From assembly GCA_958441075.1 (NCBI GenBank), contig CAUCBQ010000001.1, positions 1-54,233 on the forward strand: a DNA stretch of 54,233 nucleotides. Direction: 5' to 3'. The notes below the pieces were generated by a model that saw only the letters and a list, made by a program, of their open reading frames with translations, had not been told where the DNA came from and ran no database searches. A program made the translations under genes and the position numbers. Every line of letters begins with the position of its first letter. Position 1 is the stretch's first letter. Below, piece by piece: positions 8,514 to 17,093 of the stretch. The DNA is from an uncultured Clostridiaceae bacterium (GTDB lineage Bacteria > Bacillota > Clostridia > Lachnospirales > Lachnospiraceae).

Positions 8514-9662
8514 TTATCCATCAAACCGTGATGCCCGTATCACCCGAAACACCTGCTCCACCGTATCCGCCATATTGGATATGGCGTTTTGGGGATTCAT
8601 GGCTTCCTCCAGAGACACAACGGAACGAAGAATCGGGAAGAAGGCATCAATACCTGCGTCATTGCAGGCAGATGCGTCTCTCGTCACAGCACCCGCAAAG
8701 GCCAAAACCGGCTTTCCAAAAGTTTTGGCAAGACGGGCAACACCCTCCGGCGCTTTCCCCATAGCAGTCTGAGCGTCCATGCGTCCCTCTCCTGTAATTA
8801 CAATATCCGCATCCTTAATATAATCTGCCAGCCGGGTTTCCTCTAATACCAGCTTAATCCCGGATTCCAGCACTGCATTTGTAAACGAAAGAAATGCAAA
8901 TCCCAGACCGCCTGCCGCTCCCGTTCCCGGCTGATCAGGATCTGCTTGGGGGAAGGACTGACGGGCCAGAAGGGCATACCGCTCCAACCACCGGTCCATC
9001 TGGCGGGTCATCTCCGGATCAGCCCCCTTCTGAGGGCCGTAAACTGCACTGCAACCAAGATCACCGCAAAGCTTATTGGTTACATCGCAGGCAATATAGA
9101 ACTGGCAGTCTGCAAGTTCTGGAAGCACATTTTCTCCGGAAACGGTTTTTAAAAGCTCCAGTCCCCGTGCGCCATAGGGTACCTGTTTTCCTTCTTCATC
9201 CAGAAAATCATAACCCAGCGCCTGAAGCATTCCCACACCGCCGTCATTGGTTGCACTTCCGCCGATTCCCATGATAAAACGCCGGCAGCCTTTGTCCATG
9301 GCATCCCGGATCATTTCACCAACTCCATAGGTTGTAGTATAAAGAGGATTTCTCTTTTCCGGAGGCACTAATGTAATGCCCGCAGCCTGGGACATCTCCA
9401 TAATAGCCGTCTGTGTGCTTTCAATCATGCCATAACGTGCTGTAACAGGTTCTCCCAGCGGGCCGGTTACGGAAATTTCGTGAATCACTCCATTCATTCC
9501 CACTGCCAGGGCATCTACAGTCCCCTCTCCTCCATCCGCAAGAGGACGCACCTCTACCTGAGCGTCAGGATAAACACGATGGATTCCTGTCCGGATCGCA
9601 TTTCCCGCTTCCATAGATGAAAGACTTCCTTTAAATGAATCAATTGCAATCGTTACCTTCAT
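8514..9662 (-). CDS. Glycerate kinase (GlxK/GarK family)
   Basis: This 382-residue enzyme phosphorylates D-glycerate. The N-terminus MKVTIAIDSFKGSLSS, the LADGGEGT motif (about 42-49), GIGGSATNDGG and the late VITGEGRMDAQT motif mark the GlxK/GarK family. AAAGGAGG precedes the ATG. It is divergent from a two-gene unit ending in a CdaR-type regulator, the usual partner that senses sugar diacids or glycerate. Whether the product is the 2- or 3-phosphate cannot be told from sequence. Confidence 0.93.
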   Translation of the reverse strand: MKVTIAIDSFKGSLSSMEAGNAIRTGIHRVYPDAQVEVRPLADGGEGTVDALAVGMNGVIHEISVTGPLGEPVTARYGMIESTQTAIMEMSQAAGITLVPPEKRNPLYTTTYGVGEMIRDAMDKGCRRFIMGIGGSATNDGGVGMLQALGYDFLDEEGKQVPYGARGLELLKTVSGENVLPELADCQFYIACDVTNKLCGDLGCSAVYGPQKGADPEMTRQMDRWLERYALLARQSFPQADPDQPGTGAAGGLGFAFLSFTNAVLESGIKLVLEETRLADYIKDADIVITGEGRMDAQTAMGKAPEGVARLAKTFGKPVLAFAGAVTRDASACNDAGIDAFFPILRSVVSLEEAMNPQNAISNMADTVEQVFRVIRASRFDG

Positions 9663-9854
9663 ATGAACTTCCTCCTTTACGGACCTGAATTTTCTGTTTT
9701 AATCTCTGTTTTCTCTTCTATTCTTCTATTGTAGCTGTAAAATGGGGAAATAGATATGTTATATATACTGTTTTTATGTTATAATTTGCTTTGTAATATA
9801 TTATCAGTAACAATATGGCAGAAATTACAGAAACATTCAAAGAAAGGAACGGCC

Positions 9855-10034
9855 ATGGCACAGACAAACTGCGAATCCTGCATGAATTACGAATACGATG
9901 AAGATTATGACTGTTATATCTGTACAAAGGATTTGGATGAGGATGAAATGGTTCGGTTTATCCGGGGAGAATTCAAAGACTGTCCTTACTATCGATTTGG
10001 AGACGAGTACCAGATTGTAAAAAAGCAGATCTGA
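9855..10034 (+). CDS. Small cysteine-rich protein (DUF6472-like)
   Basis: A 59-residue acidic protein with two CxxC pairs (C6/C9 and C20/C23) and C42, suggesting a zinc-binding fold. It resembles the short clostridial family I recall as DUF6472, whose function is unknown. ATG at 9855 is chosen because AAAGGA precedes it; a longer frame to 9756 lacks support. It ends 13 bp before the cdaR-like gene and is likely co-transcribed with it. Confidence 0.8.
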   Translation: MAQTNCESCMNYEYDEDYDCYICTKDLDEDEMVRFIRGEFKDCPYYRFGDEYQIVKKQI

Positions 10035-10047
10035 CAGGAGGATATGG

Positions 10048-11151
10048 ATGATCACAAAAGTAAGCCGCCGTCTGGCACAGCAGATTGTGGATACGGTAAA
10101 GGATGTATGCGGCAGAGATATCAACTTTATCGCCCCTTCAGGCACTATTTTCGCCAGTACAGACAAACAGCGGATCGGAGAATTTCATGAGATCGGGCAG
10201 CGAGCCGCCAAAATAAAAACTACAATCGAGGTACAAAGTGACGGCAGCTTTCAGGGAACGCAAAAGGGCGTAAATATTCCCGTTTTTCATCAGGGAATCC
10301 TTCTTGCAGTCATCGGGATCAGCGGGCCGCCGGAGGAGGTACGCAAATTCGGCTATCTTGCCCTGCGGATTACAGATCTCTTAATCCGTGAGCAGGAACT
10401 GGCTGCCGCTACCCGTTCCAGACAGGAGAAAATTCAGTATCTGGTTCATTCTCTGATCCACTGCGAAGAAACAGATCCCAGTTTTTTAGAAAACTGTCTG
10501 GAAGAATTTCAGCTTTCAGCTGACAGCCGCTTTCTGGTGTGCTGCATCCGGCTGAACGAACGGTATCATCCGGCTAATATCTCCATGTTTGAACGGGATT
10601 TAAGACAGCTTCTTCAGTCCGTTGGAATTGCATTCAGCTGTTTTGAATACCCCAGAGAATATATTGCCCTTATTCCGGAAGATGATCAGCAAAAATGCAA
10701 AAACAGATTGATGCATTTTGCTTCCGTTCAGAAAGACATTCTTTCAGCAGGTCTGGGAACTGCCTGCAATCTGCCGCGTCTATACCACTCCTACCGGGAA
10801 GCATTGACCTCTCTGGGAGCCGCACAATTTTCAGAAATTCCCTTCTGCTGTTTTGAAGAGCTGGATATAGAAATCCTGTTAAGCAGCATAGATCCGGACT
10901 GTCAGAAAGATTACCTGCAAAAGACTGTTTCCGGACTGAATGAGGATGATCTTCACCTCCTCCAGGTGTATTATGATGAGAATATGTCACTGACAAATAC
11001 CGGATCACGGCTGTTTCTTCACAAAAACACGCTCCAGTATAAGCTGAAACGCATTGCGAGAATAACCGGATACGATCCCCGGATCTTCCGGGACGCAGCT
11101 GCCCTGTATCTGGGTCTGAAAATATGGCAGGAAAACAGCGCTTCCCGGTAA
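10048..11151 (+). CDS. CdaR-type sugar diacid regulator
   Basis: A 367-residue transcription factor. The N-terminal part (about 1-135, beginning MITKVSRRLAQQIVDTV) matches the sugar-diacid recognition domain. The C-terminal part (about 305-360, with NTGSRLFLHKNTLQYKLKRI) is the PucR/CdaR helix-turn-helix. Known members respond to glycerate or sugar diacids and activate glycerate kinase genes, which fits the divergent glycerate kinase gene beside it. AGGAGG precedes the start. Confidence 0.9.
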   Translation: MITKVSRRLAQQIVDTVKDVCGRDINFIAPSGTIFASTDKQRIGEFHEIGQRAAKIKTTIEVQSDGSFQGTQKGVNIPVFHQGILLAVIGISGPPEEVRKFGYLALRITDLLIREQELAAATRSRQEKIQYLVHSLIHCEETDPSFLENCLEEFQLSADSRFLVCCIRLNERYHPANISMFERDLRQLLQSVGIAFSCFEYPREYIALIPEDDQQKCKNRLMHFASVQKDILSAGLGTACNLPRLYHSYREALTSLGAAQFSEIPFCCFEELDIEILLSSIDPDCQKDYLQKTVSGLNEDDLHLLQVYYDENMSLTNTGSRLFLHKNTLQYKLKRIARITGYDPRIFRDAAALYLGLKIWQENSASR

Positions 11152-11159
11152 ACAGATCC

Positions 11160-11741
11160 TTATCCGCGCCGCAGCTCCTTAAAAAAATCTGTCATCAGGC
11201 AGGAGCATTCTCCCCCAAGAATACCTGTTTCTACTTTCACCTGATGGTTAAATCCAGATTCCTGCAGGATGTTTAACACCGAACCGGCACAACCTGCTTT
11301 GGCATTCATGGAACCAATGACTACGCGGGGAATCCGGGCCTGTACAATCGCCCCGGCGCACATGGGACAGGGCTCCAGCGTAACATACAGCGTACAGTCC
11401 TCCAGCCGCCAGTCCCCCTCTTTTTTGCAGGCCCTTTTTATAGCTGTAATTTCTGCATGAGAAAGAACGGTTTTATCTGCATTTCGGCGGTTATAGCCTC
11501 TGGAAATGATACGGCCCTCTTTTACAATTACGCACCCAATAGGAACATCTCCGATGGCAGCTGCCTTTTTGGCCTGACGAACCGCTTCCTTCATAAAGAC
11601 CTCATCTGTCCGCCGGGCTGTCTTTGCCGCCTCCTCTGCCGCAAGAGCAGCCTGACGCTTTTTCTCATTTCGCTGCTCCCAGCGACGCCTGCGGGTTTCA
11701 AGGCCTTTTGCATTTGCCAGAGCAATTTCCTGTTCGGTCAT
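11160..11741 (-). CDS. tadA: tRNA-specific adenosine deaminase TadA
   Basis: This 193-residue enzyme converts A34 to inosine in tRNA. The zinc and catalytic motifs are HAEITAI and PCPMCAGAI. The deaminase proper starts near residue 48 (EVFMKEAVRQAKKAA). The first 47 residues are a charged Arg/Lys/Ala-rich helix-like extension that most TadA proteins lack. The long start is favoured because AAAAGGAG lies 9 nt before its ATG. It converges on cdaR with only 8 bp between the stop codons. Confidence 0.93.
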   Translation of the reverse strand: MTEQEIALANAKGLETRRRRWEQRNEKKRQAALAAEEAAKTARRTDEVFMKEAVRQAKKAAAIGDVPIGCVIVKEGRIISRGYNRRNADKTVLSHAEITAIKRACKKEGDWRLEDCTLYVTLEPCPMCAGAIVQARIPRVVIGSMNAKAGCAGSVLNILQESGFNHQVKVETGILGGECSCLMTDFFKELRRG

Positions 11742-11821
11742 AAGATACGTCTCCTTTTCATCCTGTGTATTTTTTTATTATAAATGAAATTATAAATTTT
11801 GCAAAGGAAGGATCAATCAGT

Positions 11822-12517
11822 ATGAAAATATGCGGACTTCAAAAAACTACGCTGCTGGATTATCCGGGAAAAGTAGCCGCCACACTCTTTACAGCCGGAT
11901 GCAGCTTCTCCTGTCCCTTCTGTCACAACAGCGGGCTCCTTGGAAATAATGCAGAAGCAGTCTGTTCTCAGGAAGATATAATGGCATTTTTAGAAAAACG
12001 GAAAAATATATTGGAAGGCATCTGTATCACCGGCGGAGAGCCCATGCTGCAGCCTGATCTGGAAGCTTTTATACGGTCCGTCCGCAGTCTGGGTCTGGCA
12101 GTAAAGCTGGATACAAACGGGTATCAGCCGGATGTGCTCATTGATCTCTGTGAAAAAGGACTTTTGGACTATGTAGCCATGGATATTAAGGCTGGAAAAA
12201 GCAATTATGCGCGGATAAGCGGACACCCATCACTGAATCTGGATCGGATTGACCGAAGCATCCAATTTCTCCTGAAAGGTAAAATTCCCTTTGAATTCCG
12301 CACCACCGCGGTAAAAGGACTTCACGATCAAAGTGATTTTGAGGAAATCGGGCCATGGATTCAGGGATGCGCCCAATATTTTCTCCAGTGTTATCAGGAA
12401 TCCGGGCAGGTACTGTCCCCCGATTCCTGCAAAAGCTTTTCCCGTGGGGAAATGGAAGAATTCGCCCGGATTGTATCCCCTTATGCAGGAAGCGTGAAGC
12501 TTCGGGGAGTTGACTGA
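11822..12517 (+). CDS. Radical SAM activating protein, NrdG/PflA-like
   Basis: A 231-residue radical SAM protein with the cluster motif CSFSCPFC (C27, C31, C34), followed by GITGGEPMLQ-like residues (CITGGEPM). It belongs to the anaerobic ribonucleotide reductase activase / glycyl radical activase group of compact members. No glycyl radical enzyme gene lies beside it, so the partner is unknown. Start 11822 has GGAAGG upstream; the frame extends to 11765 without a better start. Confidence 0.85.
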   Translation: MKICGLQKTTLLDYPGKVAATLFTAGCSFSCPFCHNSGLLGNNAEAVCSQEDIMAFLEKRKNILEGICITGGEPMLQPDLEAFIRSVRSLGLAVKLDTNGYQPDVLIDLCEKGLLDYVAMDIKAGKSNYARISGHPSLNLDRIDRSIQFLLKGKIPFEFRTTAVKGLHDQSDFEEIGPWIQGCAQYFLQCYQESGQVLSPDSCKSFSRGEMEEFARIVSPYAGSVKLRGVD

Positions 12518-12532
12518 TCTGACAGCGCCCGG

Positions 12533-13627
12533 TCAGTCTGTATTTTCCATACTGACGTCCACATACCAATAGCCGAACCGTCCATTTTGAACCGGCTGCT
12601 TTTTGGCAAGGACGAAGTGCGGAAATCCGAACATGGAAGCCATATATTTTTCGTTGCTGTAATAATGGCCCGGAACTCCGAGAATATAACGCACCCGTCT
12701 GCGCACCTCATCACCCACACGGGCAAATACCAGATAGCGGTAATTATAATATCCATGAAGCAGAAAACTGTTGTTTCCATAACTCCAGTTTTCTCTGGGC
12801 AGAAGACCGATATCCTGAGGCCGTATAGTAAGAATCTCAATAGAACCCGGACTGTCAAATGCCTGAATCTTGGGATATCGTTTACGAAATGTTTCCCACA
12901 GAATCTCCGGGGTTTTTGCACTCTCCTCCCGGTCCAGACGTGCCAGTTCCTCCGGATCTCCCAAAGGGAGTTCTTCCTGAGGAGATGAAAGGGGGAACGA
13001 ACCGGAAGACTCTGCTTCAGATAGCCGTGAATCCTCCGAAGGCGTCTCCTGAATCTGGCTTTCCTCTTCTTCAGGCTCCGATTCCACTGTTTCTTGTGGG
13101 GCTGTTTCCTGCTCCTTTACTTCCAAAACCATCTTCTCCCGCTCTGCCTCCAGACGTTCCTCCTCTGCCTGAATTTCCTGATTCAGTTCAGTCAGCTTTC
13201 TATGAATCTGCTCGCTCTCATCTCCCACATTCTGAGATGTTACCTCTGCCAGATCTACCTCTGCCGCCTGAGTAACCGCATCCTCCCAAATTGTCTTATA
13301 AATCCGCCAGTCCTCCCCCTTCTCATGAACAGAAAGACCATAGCATGCTTCCATCCCGCAGCCTGATCCCCCAATATTTTCCAGAGGAATCACAGCCCTG
13401 AACTCACCTGCACCATTGTGAATAAAGATATTTCCCAGAAAAATCTCCCTATCCGGCGCCAGAAGGTATATACCCAGATCACCGCCGCCCGAATAAACCT
13501 TTTTTACATTTATATTCAGTCTGCATTGACCGCTTCTTGCCTCCAGCTTTGCAAAACCTATATTTTTCCCCTTTACACTGCCTTCATATGCATAAATATA
13601 CGAAATCAATCTTCTATAATTTACCAT
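12533..13627 (-). CDS. Conserved Lachnospiraceae protein, unknown function (DUF6128-like)
   Basis: A 364-residue protein with three parts. An N-terminal beta-rich domain (about 1-120, MVNYRRLISYIYAYEGS) is followed by a Glu/Ser-rich coiled and low-complexity linker (about 130-240). The C-terminal domain (about 250-360) is aromatic-rich and contains GVPGHYYSNEKYMASMFGFPHF. It resembles proteins I recall as DUF6128, and no function is known. Start 13627 is chosen for its GAGGAG site; an ATG 12 codons upstream lacks one. Confidence 0.7.
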   Translation of the reverse strand: MVNYRRLISYIYAYEGSVKGKNIGFAKLEARSGQCRLNINVKKVYSGGGDLGIYLLAPDREIFLGNIFIHNGAGEFRAVIPLENIGGSGCGMEACYGLSVHEKGEDWRIYKTIWEDAVTQAAEVDLAEVTSQNVGDESEQIHRKLTELNQEIQAEEERLEAEREKMVLEVKEQETAPQETVESEPEEEESQIQETPSEDSRLSEAESSGSFPLSSPQEELPLGDPEELARLDREESAKTPEILWETFRKRYPKIQAFDSPGSIEILTIRPQDIGLLPRENWSYGNNSFLLHGYYNYRYLVFARVGDEVRRRVRYILGVPGHYYSNEKYMASMFGFPHFVLAKKQPVQNGRFGYWYVDVSMENTD

Positions 13628-13819
13628 TTTCCTACTCCTCGCACCATTTCCGAATCGCTCCATCCCGGACCTGTCTGCCTGTCCCCAGATGACAGCACAT
13701 TTTCCGCTGCTACCATTATTTATATGATTTTCCTCTTGAAAGTATGTTGGGAAAATGTTATTCTATATGAAGAAATTTGCAAAAAAGTTTTTCATTTTCT
13801 GGAAAGGGTGGATATCATT
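13628..13819. other. Divergent intergenic region before nagB
   Basis: This 192-bp gap separates the DUF6128-like gene and nagB. It must hold promoters for both, but I see no box pair good enough to name and no riboswitch-like structure. A longer frame upstream of nagB runs through it without a ribosome binding site. Confidence 0.4.
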
Positions 13820-14545
13820 ATGAGAATCTGCAAAGCAAAAAATTATGATGAAATGAGCCGTCAGGCTGCCAATGTTATTTCTGCACAGGTAATCATGAAA
13901 CCAAACTGTGTACTGGGTCTGGCTACCGGTTCTTCACCGATCGGCACCTACAAGCAGCTGATTGAATGGTACAATAAGGGCGATCTGGATTTCTCCAATG
14001 TAAAAACAGTAAATCTAGATGAATACAAGGGACTTACAAAGGATAATGACCAGAGCTACTACTACTTTATGTATAACAATCTCTTTAAGCATATCAACAT
14101 TGACTTAAACAATACAAATATTCCTGACGGAACAGAGCCTGACAGCGCTATTGAATGTGCCCGCTACAACCGTGTGATTGACGATATCGGCGGCATTGAT
14201 CTTCAGCTTTTAGGAATCGGACATAACGGTCACATCGGTTTCAATGAGCCTGATTCTGAATTTGCAAAGATGACCCACTGCGTAGACCTGACAGAGAGCA
14301 CCATTGAGGCAAACAAGCGTTTCTTTGCTTCCATCGACGATGTCCCCAGACAGGCGTATACCATGGGAATTAAGACCATTATGCAGGCAAAAACCATCCT
14401 TCTGATTGCCAGCGGCGCAGATAAGGCCCGCATCCTCCGTGAAGCTCTCTGCGGCCCTGTAACTCCTCAGGTTCCCGCTTCTATCTTACAGCTTCACAAT
14501 AATGTAATCGTAGTGGCTGATGAAGCAGCTATGGCTGAGTTTTAA
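13820..14545 (+). CDS. nagB: Glucosamine-6-phosphate deaminase
   Basis: This 241-residue enzyme converts glucosamine 6-phosphate to fructose 6-phosphate and ammonia in amino-sugar catabolism. Motifs are GLATGSSPIGTY, VNLDEYKGL and GIGHNGHIGFNEP, which hold the phosphate-binding and catalytic residues. The length matches NagB. Start 13820 is set by AAAGGGTGG upstream and the typical MRICKAKNYDEMS start. No nagA is adjacent. A strong terminator follows. Confidence 0.96.
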   Translation: MRICKAKNYDEMSRQAANVISAQVIMKPNCVLGLATGSSPIGTYKQLIEWYNKGDLDFSNVKTVNLDEYKGLTKDNDQSYYYFMYNNLFKHINIDLNNTNIPDGTEPDSAIECARYNRVIDDIGGIDLQLLGIGHNGHIGFNEPDSEFAKMTHCVDLTESTIEANKRFFASIDDVPRQAYTMGIKTIMQAKTILLIASGADKARILREALCGPVTPQVPASILQLHNNVIVVADEAAMAEF

Positions 14546-14570
14546 ATTCAGACAGGTATGAACTAATTGA

Positions 14571-14620
14571 AAATCCCTCTGCGGCAGACTGTACAGCGGT
14601 ACCGCAGAGGGATTTTTATT
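14571..14620 (+). terminator. Terminator after nagB
   Basis: The stem AAATCCCTCTGCGG (14571-14584) pairs with CCGCAGAGGGATTT, followed by TTTATTTT. It stands between the convergent nagB and GntR genes and could work in both directions. Confidence 0.9.
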
Positions 14621-14638
14621 TTCTTACTGCATTTCTTA

Positions 14639-15274
14639 TCAAAATATGATTTCATGCATATATTCTTCAATATCATCACTCAGTATCTTTTTAGCTTTAT
14701 CCAGATCGCCTGTCATTAAAGAATTAATAAGATTCACATGATTTCTGGCATCTGTCTTACGCTTTTGATTCCAGACATTCGAATAATATTGATTAGAGGC
14801 CCTGATCGAAAAGATCATTGCGTCAGACAGTGCCTTTTTATAAAAACTGTTATTACTGAAGGAACACAGCAGCTGGTGAAACTGATTGTTTAAAGTCCAG
14901 TGAATCTTTACATCCAGATCATCCTTGTGTATTACCGACTCATCATTTAATGCACTTAACTGCCTGTATTCATTTTCACCCATCTGAGGATACGCAGCCT
15001 CCAGAGCTGCAAGTTCTATGGTCTTGCGAAATTCTACCAGCTCGCGAATCTGCGTGGGATGAATCATCTCCAGCTGATAACCATATCGGGGAATATTCTT
15101 TAATATCCCCTGACTGCAGAGCTGAACCAGAACCTCTCTGACAGTCGTTTTACTTGCAGAATATTTTTCAATCAAATCTTTTTCATTTAAAATTGTATTG
15201 GCTGGATAGTCTCCATTTAAAATATGCGCCAGTACCTCTTCATAAACACGGTCTTTTACAGAAACCCTTTCCAC
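14639..15274 (-). CDS. GntR family regulator (FCD type)
   Basis: A 211-residue regulator. The winged helix (about 6-72) contains EKYSASKTTVREVLVQLCSQGIL. The helical FCD ligand domain (about 80-205) has the metal-binding-type histidines (HWTLNNQFHQLL). The start is GTG, with GGAG about 9 nt upstream. It lies just past the terminator of an ABC transporter operon, so it probably has its own promoter and controls that operon. Confidence 0.88.
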   Translation of the reverse strand: MERVSVKDRVYEEVLAHILNGDYPANTILNEKDLIEKYSASKTTVREVLVQLCSQGILKNIPRYGYQLEMIHPTQIRELVEFRKTIELAALEAAYPQMGENEYRQLSALNDESVIHKDDLDVKIHWTLNNQFHQLLCSFSNNSFYKKALSDAMIFSIRASNQYYSNVWNQKRKTDARNHVNLINSLMTGDLDKAKKILSDDIEEYMHEIIF

Positions 15275-15296
15275 TATATCCCGCTCCTCTCTGGTA

Positions 15297-15308
15297 TGTT
15301 TGCAAACA
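15297..15308. promoter_or_regulatory. Candidate GntR operator, perfect palindrome
   Basis: TGTTTGCAAACA is a perfect 12-bp palindrome 22 bp upstream of the GntR start codon. A second palindrome with the same TTTGCAAA core lies upstream of the URO-D gene at the head of the transporter operon (19533-19544). Confidence 0.45.
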
Positions 15309-15309
15309 C

Positions 15310-15348
15310 AAAAAGCGGCTGCCTGCAGAATCTGTCAGGGGCAGCCGC
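15310..15348 (-). terminator. Terminator of the sugar ABC operon
   Basis: On the minus strand GCGGCTGCC (15340-15348) pairs with GGCAGCCGC (15315-15323), followed by TTTTT. It comes 11 bp after the last permease gene and before the GntR gene. Confidence 0.85.
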
Positions 15349-15359
15349 CTAACGCATAC

Positions 15360-16199
15360 CTATCCTTTTACTGCTCCTGCCATCATACCTGATTTTTGGA
15401 ACCTTTGCAAGAACAGATAAAGTAAAATAATCGGAATTATAACCAGCGTAGTGCCTGCCAGAATAACCGGCCACGGCGTAGACAATCCTTCACTGACCGG
15501 AAGCAGGGAAATCGTCACCATAAGGGTATATTTGGCTGACTTTCTCAGATACAGAAGAGGCCAGAAAAAGTCATTCCATCTGGCAATCAGAGTAATTGCA
15601 GCCCATGATGCCAATGCCGGTTTAATAACCGGAAGCACTATTTTAGTAAAAATACCAAAATCCGTACAGCCGTCTACCCTTGCAGCCTCAATCAATTCAT
15701 CCGGGATATCGCTCATATACTGATGCATATAAAAGATACCTACTGCTGTCGCGATACGCGGAATAATCAGAGACCACAGGCTGTTAATAAGGTTAAACTT
15801 CTTCATGAGAATAAACAGCGGCACGGCCCCTACCTCGGGCGGGATCAGCATGGTTGCTATTACAAAGTAAAACAGGAAATTCCTGCCCGGAAAACGGAAT
15901 TTGGAAAATGCAAACCCGGCTAAAGCACAGAAATAAAGCGTTGTTACGGTACCAATCAGAGTTGTAAACACACTGTTAAACAGATTCTGTCCCAACGGAA
16001 TCATTTCAAACAAACGCTTAAAGTTTGCCAGCGTAGGTTCCTTTACCAGAATGGACTGAAATCCGCTGATGCTTTCTGTGGCAGGCTTCAGGGAGATCAG
16101 ACACATCCATACAATAGGAAATATACATGCAAGGGAGATCACCGTCAGCGCACCATAAACCAGAAGAGTATTGCATCTTTGTTTTGTTTTATATCCCAT
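15360..16199 (-). CDS. Sugar ABC transporter permease, MalG-like
   Basis: A 279-residue inner-membrane permease of the carbohydrate type-1 family. It has about six membrane segments and the EAA loop ELIEAARVDGCTDFGIFTKIVLPVIKP (about 166-192), which contacts the ATPase. It pairs with the MalF-like permease 10 bp upstream. No ATP-binding subunit is encoded in the operon, so a shared MsmK-type ATPase elsewhere is likely. Confidence 0.93.
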   Translation of the reverse strand: MGYKTKQRCNTLLVYGALTVISLACIFPIVWMCLISLKPATESISGFQSILVKEPTLANFKRLFEMIPLGQNLFNSVFTTLIGTVTTLYFCALAGFAFSKFRFPGRNFLFYFVIATMLIPPEVGAVPLFILMKKFNLINSLWSLIIPRIATAVGIFYMHQYMSDIPDELIEAARVDGCTDFGIFTKIVLPVIKPALASWAAITLIARWNDFFWPLLYLRKSAKYTLMVTISLLPVSEGLSTPWPVILAGTTLVIIPIILLYLFLQRFQKSGMMAGAVKG

Positions 16200-16209
16200 A
16201 TGCGCCTCC

Positions 16210-17079
16210 TTACAGCTCGCCCTGTTTCTTTCTCGCTACAAACTGCACGGCAGAAAGAATTCCCAGAATTATAATAAGTACTACACCAATGGCTGACGCA
16301 TATCCCATATTGAATACGTTGAATCCGGATTCATACATATACTGGAACAATGATGTATTGGACGCGCCCGGTCCCGGAAGTATATATGATTCATTAAACA
16401 GCTTCCAACTGTCCACAGTAACTGTAATCGAGCAAAAAAACAGAATATTGCGTAACAGGGGCAGTGTAATATAGAAAAACTGCTTCAGCTTTCCTGCTCC
16501 GTCTACCGTTGCCGCTTCGTAATAATCGGCAGAAATATTTAAAAGTCCCGATAATACGATCATGGTAAACCACGGTGTATTTCTCCATACATTTAAAAGA
16601 ATAACCGGTATTTTCGAAAAACGGGTATCTGTCAGCCACCCAATTCTCTCTATTCCAAACAGCGCTAAAAACTCATTGATCAAACCTGTATTTTCATCAA
16701 AAAGCATTCTGAAAATCAGACCCATTGCAATCGCAGCGCAGATATTTGGCAGAAATGTAATTGTCTTAAAAAATGACTTATGCCTTAATGCATTGCTGTT
16801 TAAAAGACTGGCAATTATAACCGCAAGCACCAGTATCATCACCATACCGGTAATCCAATATACTACTGTATTTACCAGAGATTCCCAAAACAGGTTGTCA
16901 ATGAGAATCTTCTGGTAATTTTCTGTTCCGCACCATACCGGATCTCCAATCCCTTTCCATTCCGTAAAGGATATATAAAAAGTCCAAATCGTAGGAATCA
17001 GCTGGAACAGAAAAAACAGTATGAAAAATGGAAGAATAAACAAATACGGCGCTTTATATTTTTTGATTTTCTTTAACAT
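16210..17079 (-). CDS. Sugar ABC transporter permease, MalF-like
   Basis: A 289-residue permease with an N-terminal membrane anchor (about 12-32) and five further segments. The EAA loop is YYEAATVDGAGKLKQFFYITLPLLR (about 184-208). It is the MalF-type partner of the following MalG-like permease. It lies 14 bp after the solute-binding protein gene. Confidence 0.93.
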   Translation of the reverse strand: MLKKIKKYKAPYLFILPFFILFFLFQLIPTIWTFYISFTEWKGIGDPVWCGTENYQKILIDNLFWESLVNTVVYWITGMVMILVLAVIIASLLNSNALRHKSFFKTITFLPNICAAIAMGLIFRMLFDENTGLINEFLALFGIERIGWLTDTRFSKIPVILLNVWRNTPWFTMIVLSGLLNISADYYEAATVDGAGKLKQFFYITLPLLRNILFFCSITVTVDSWKLFNESYILPGPGASNTSLFQYMYESGFNVFNMGYASAIGVVLIIILGILSAVQFVARKKQGEL

Positions 17080-17093
17080 TTATCTCCTCATCA

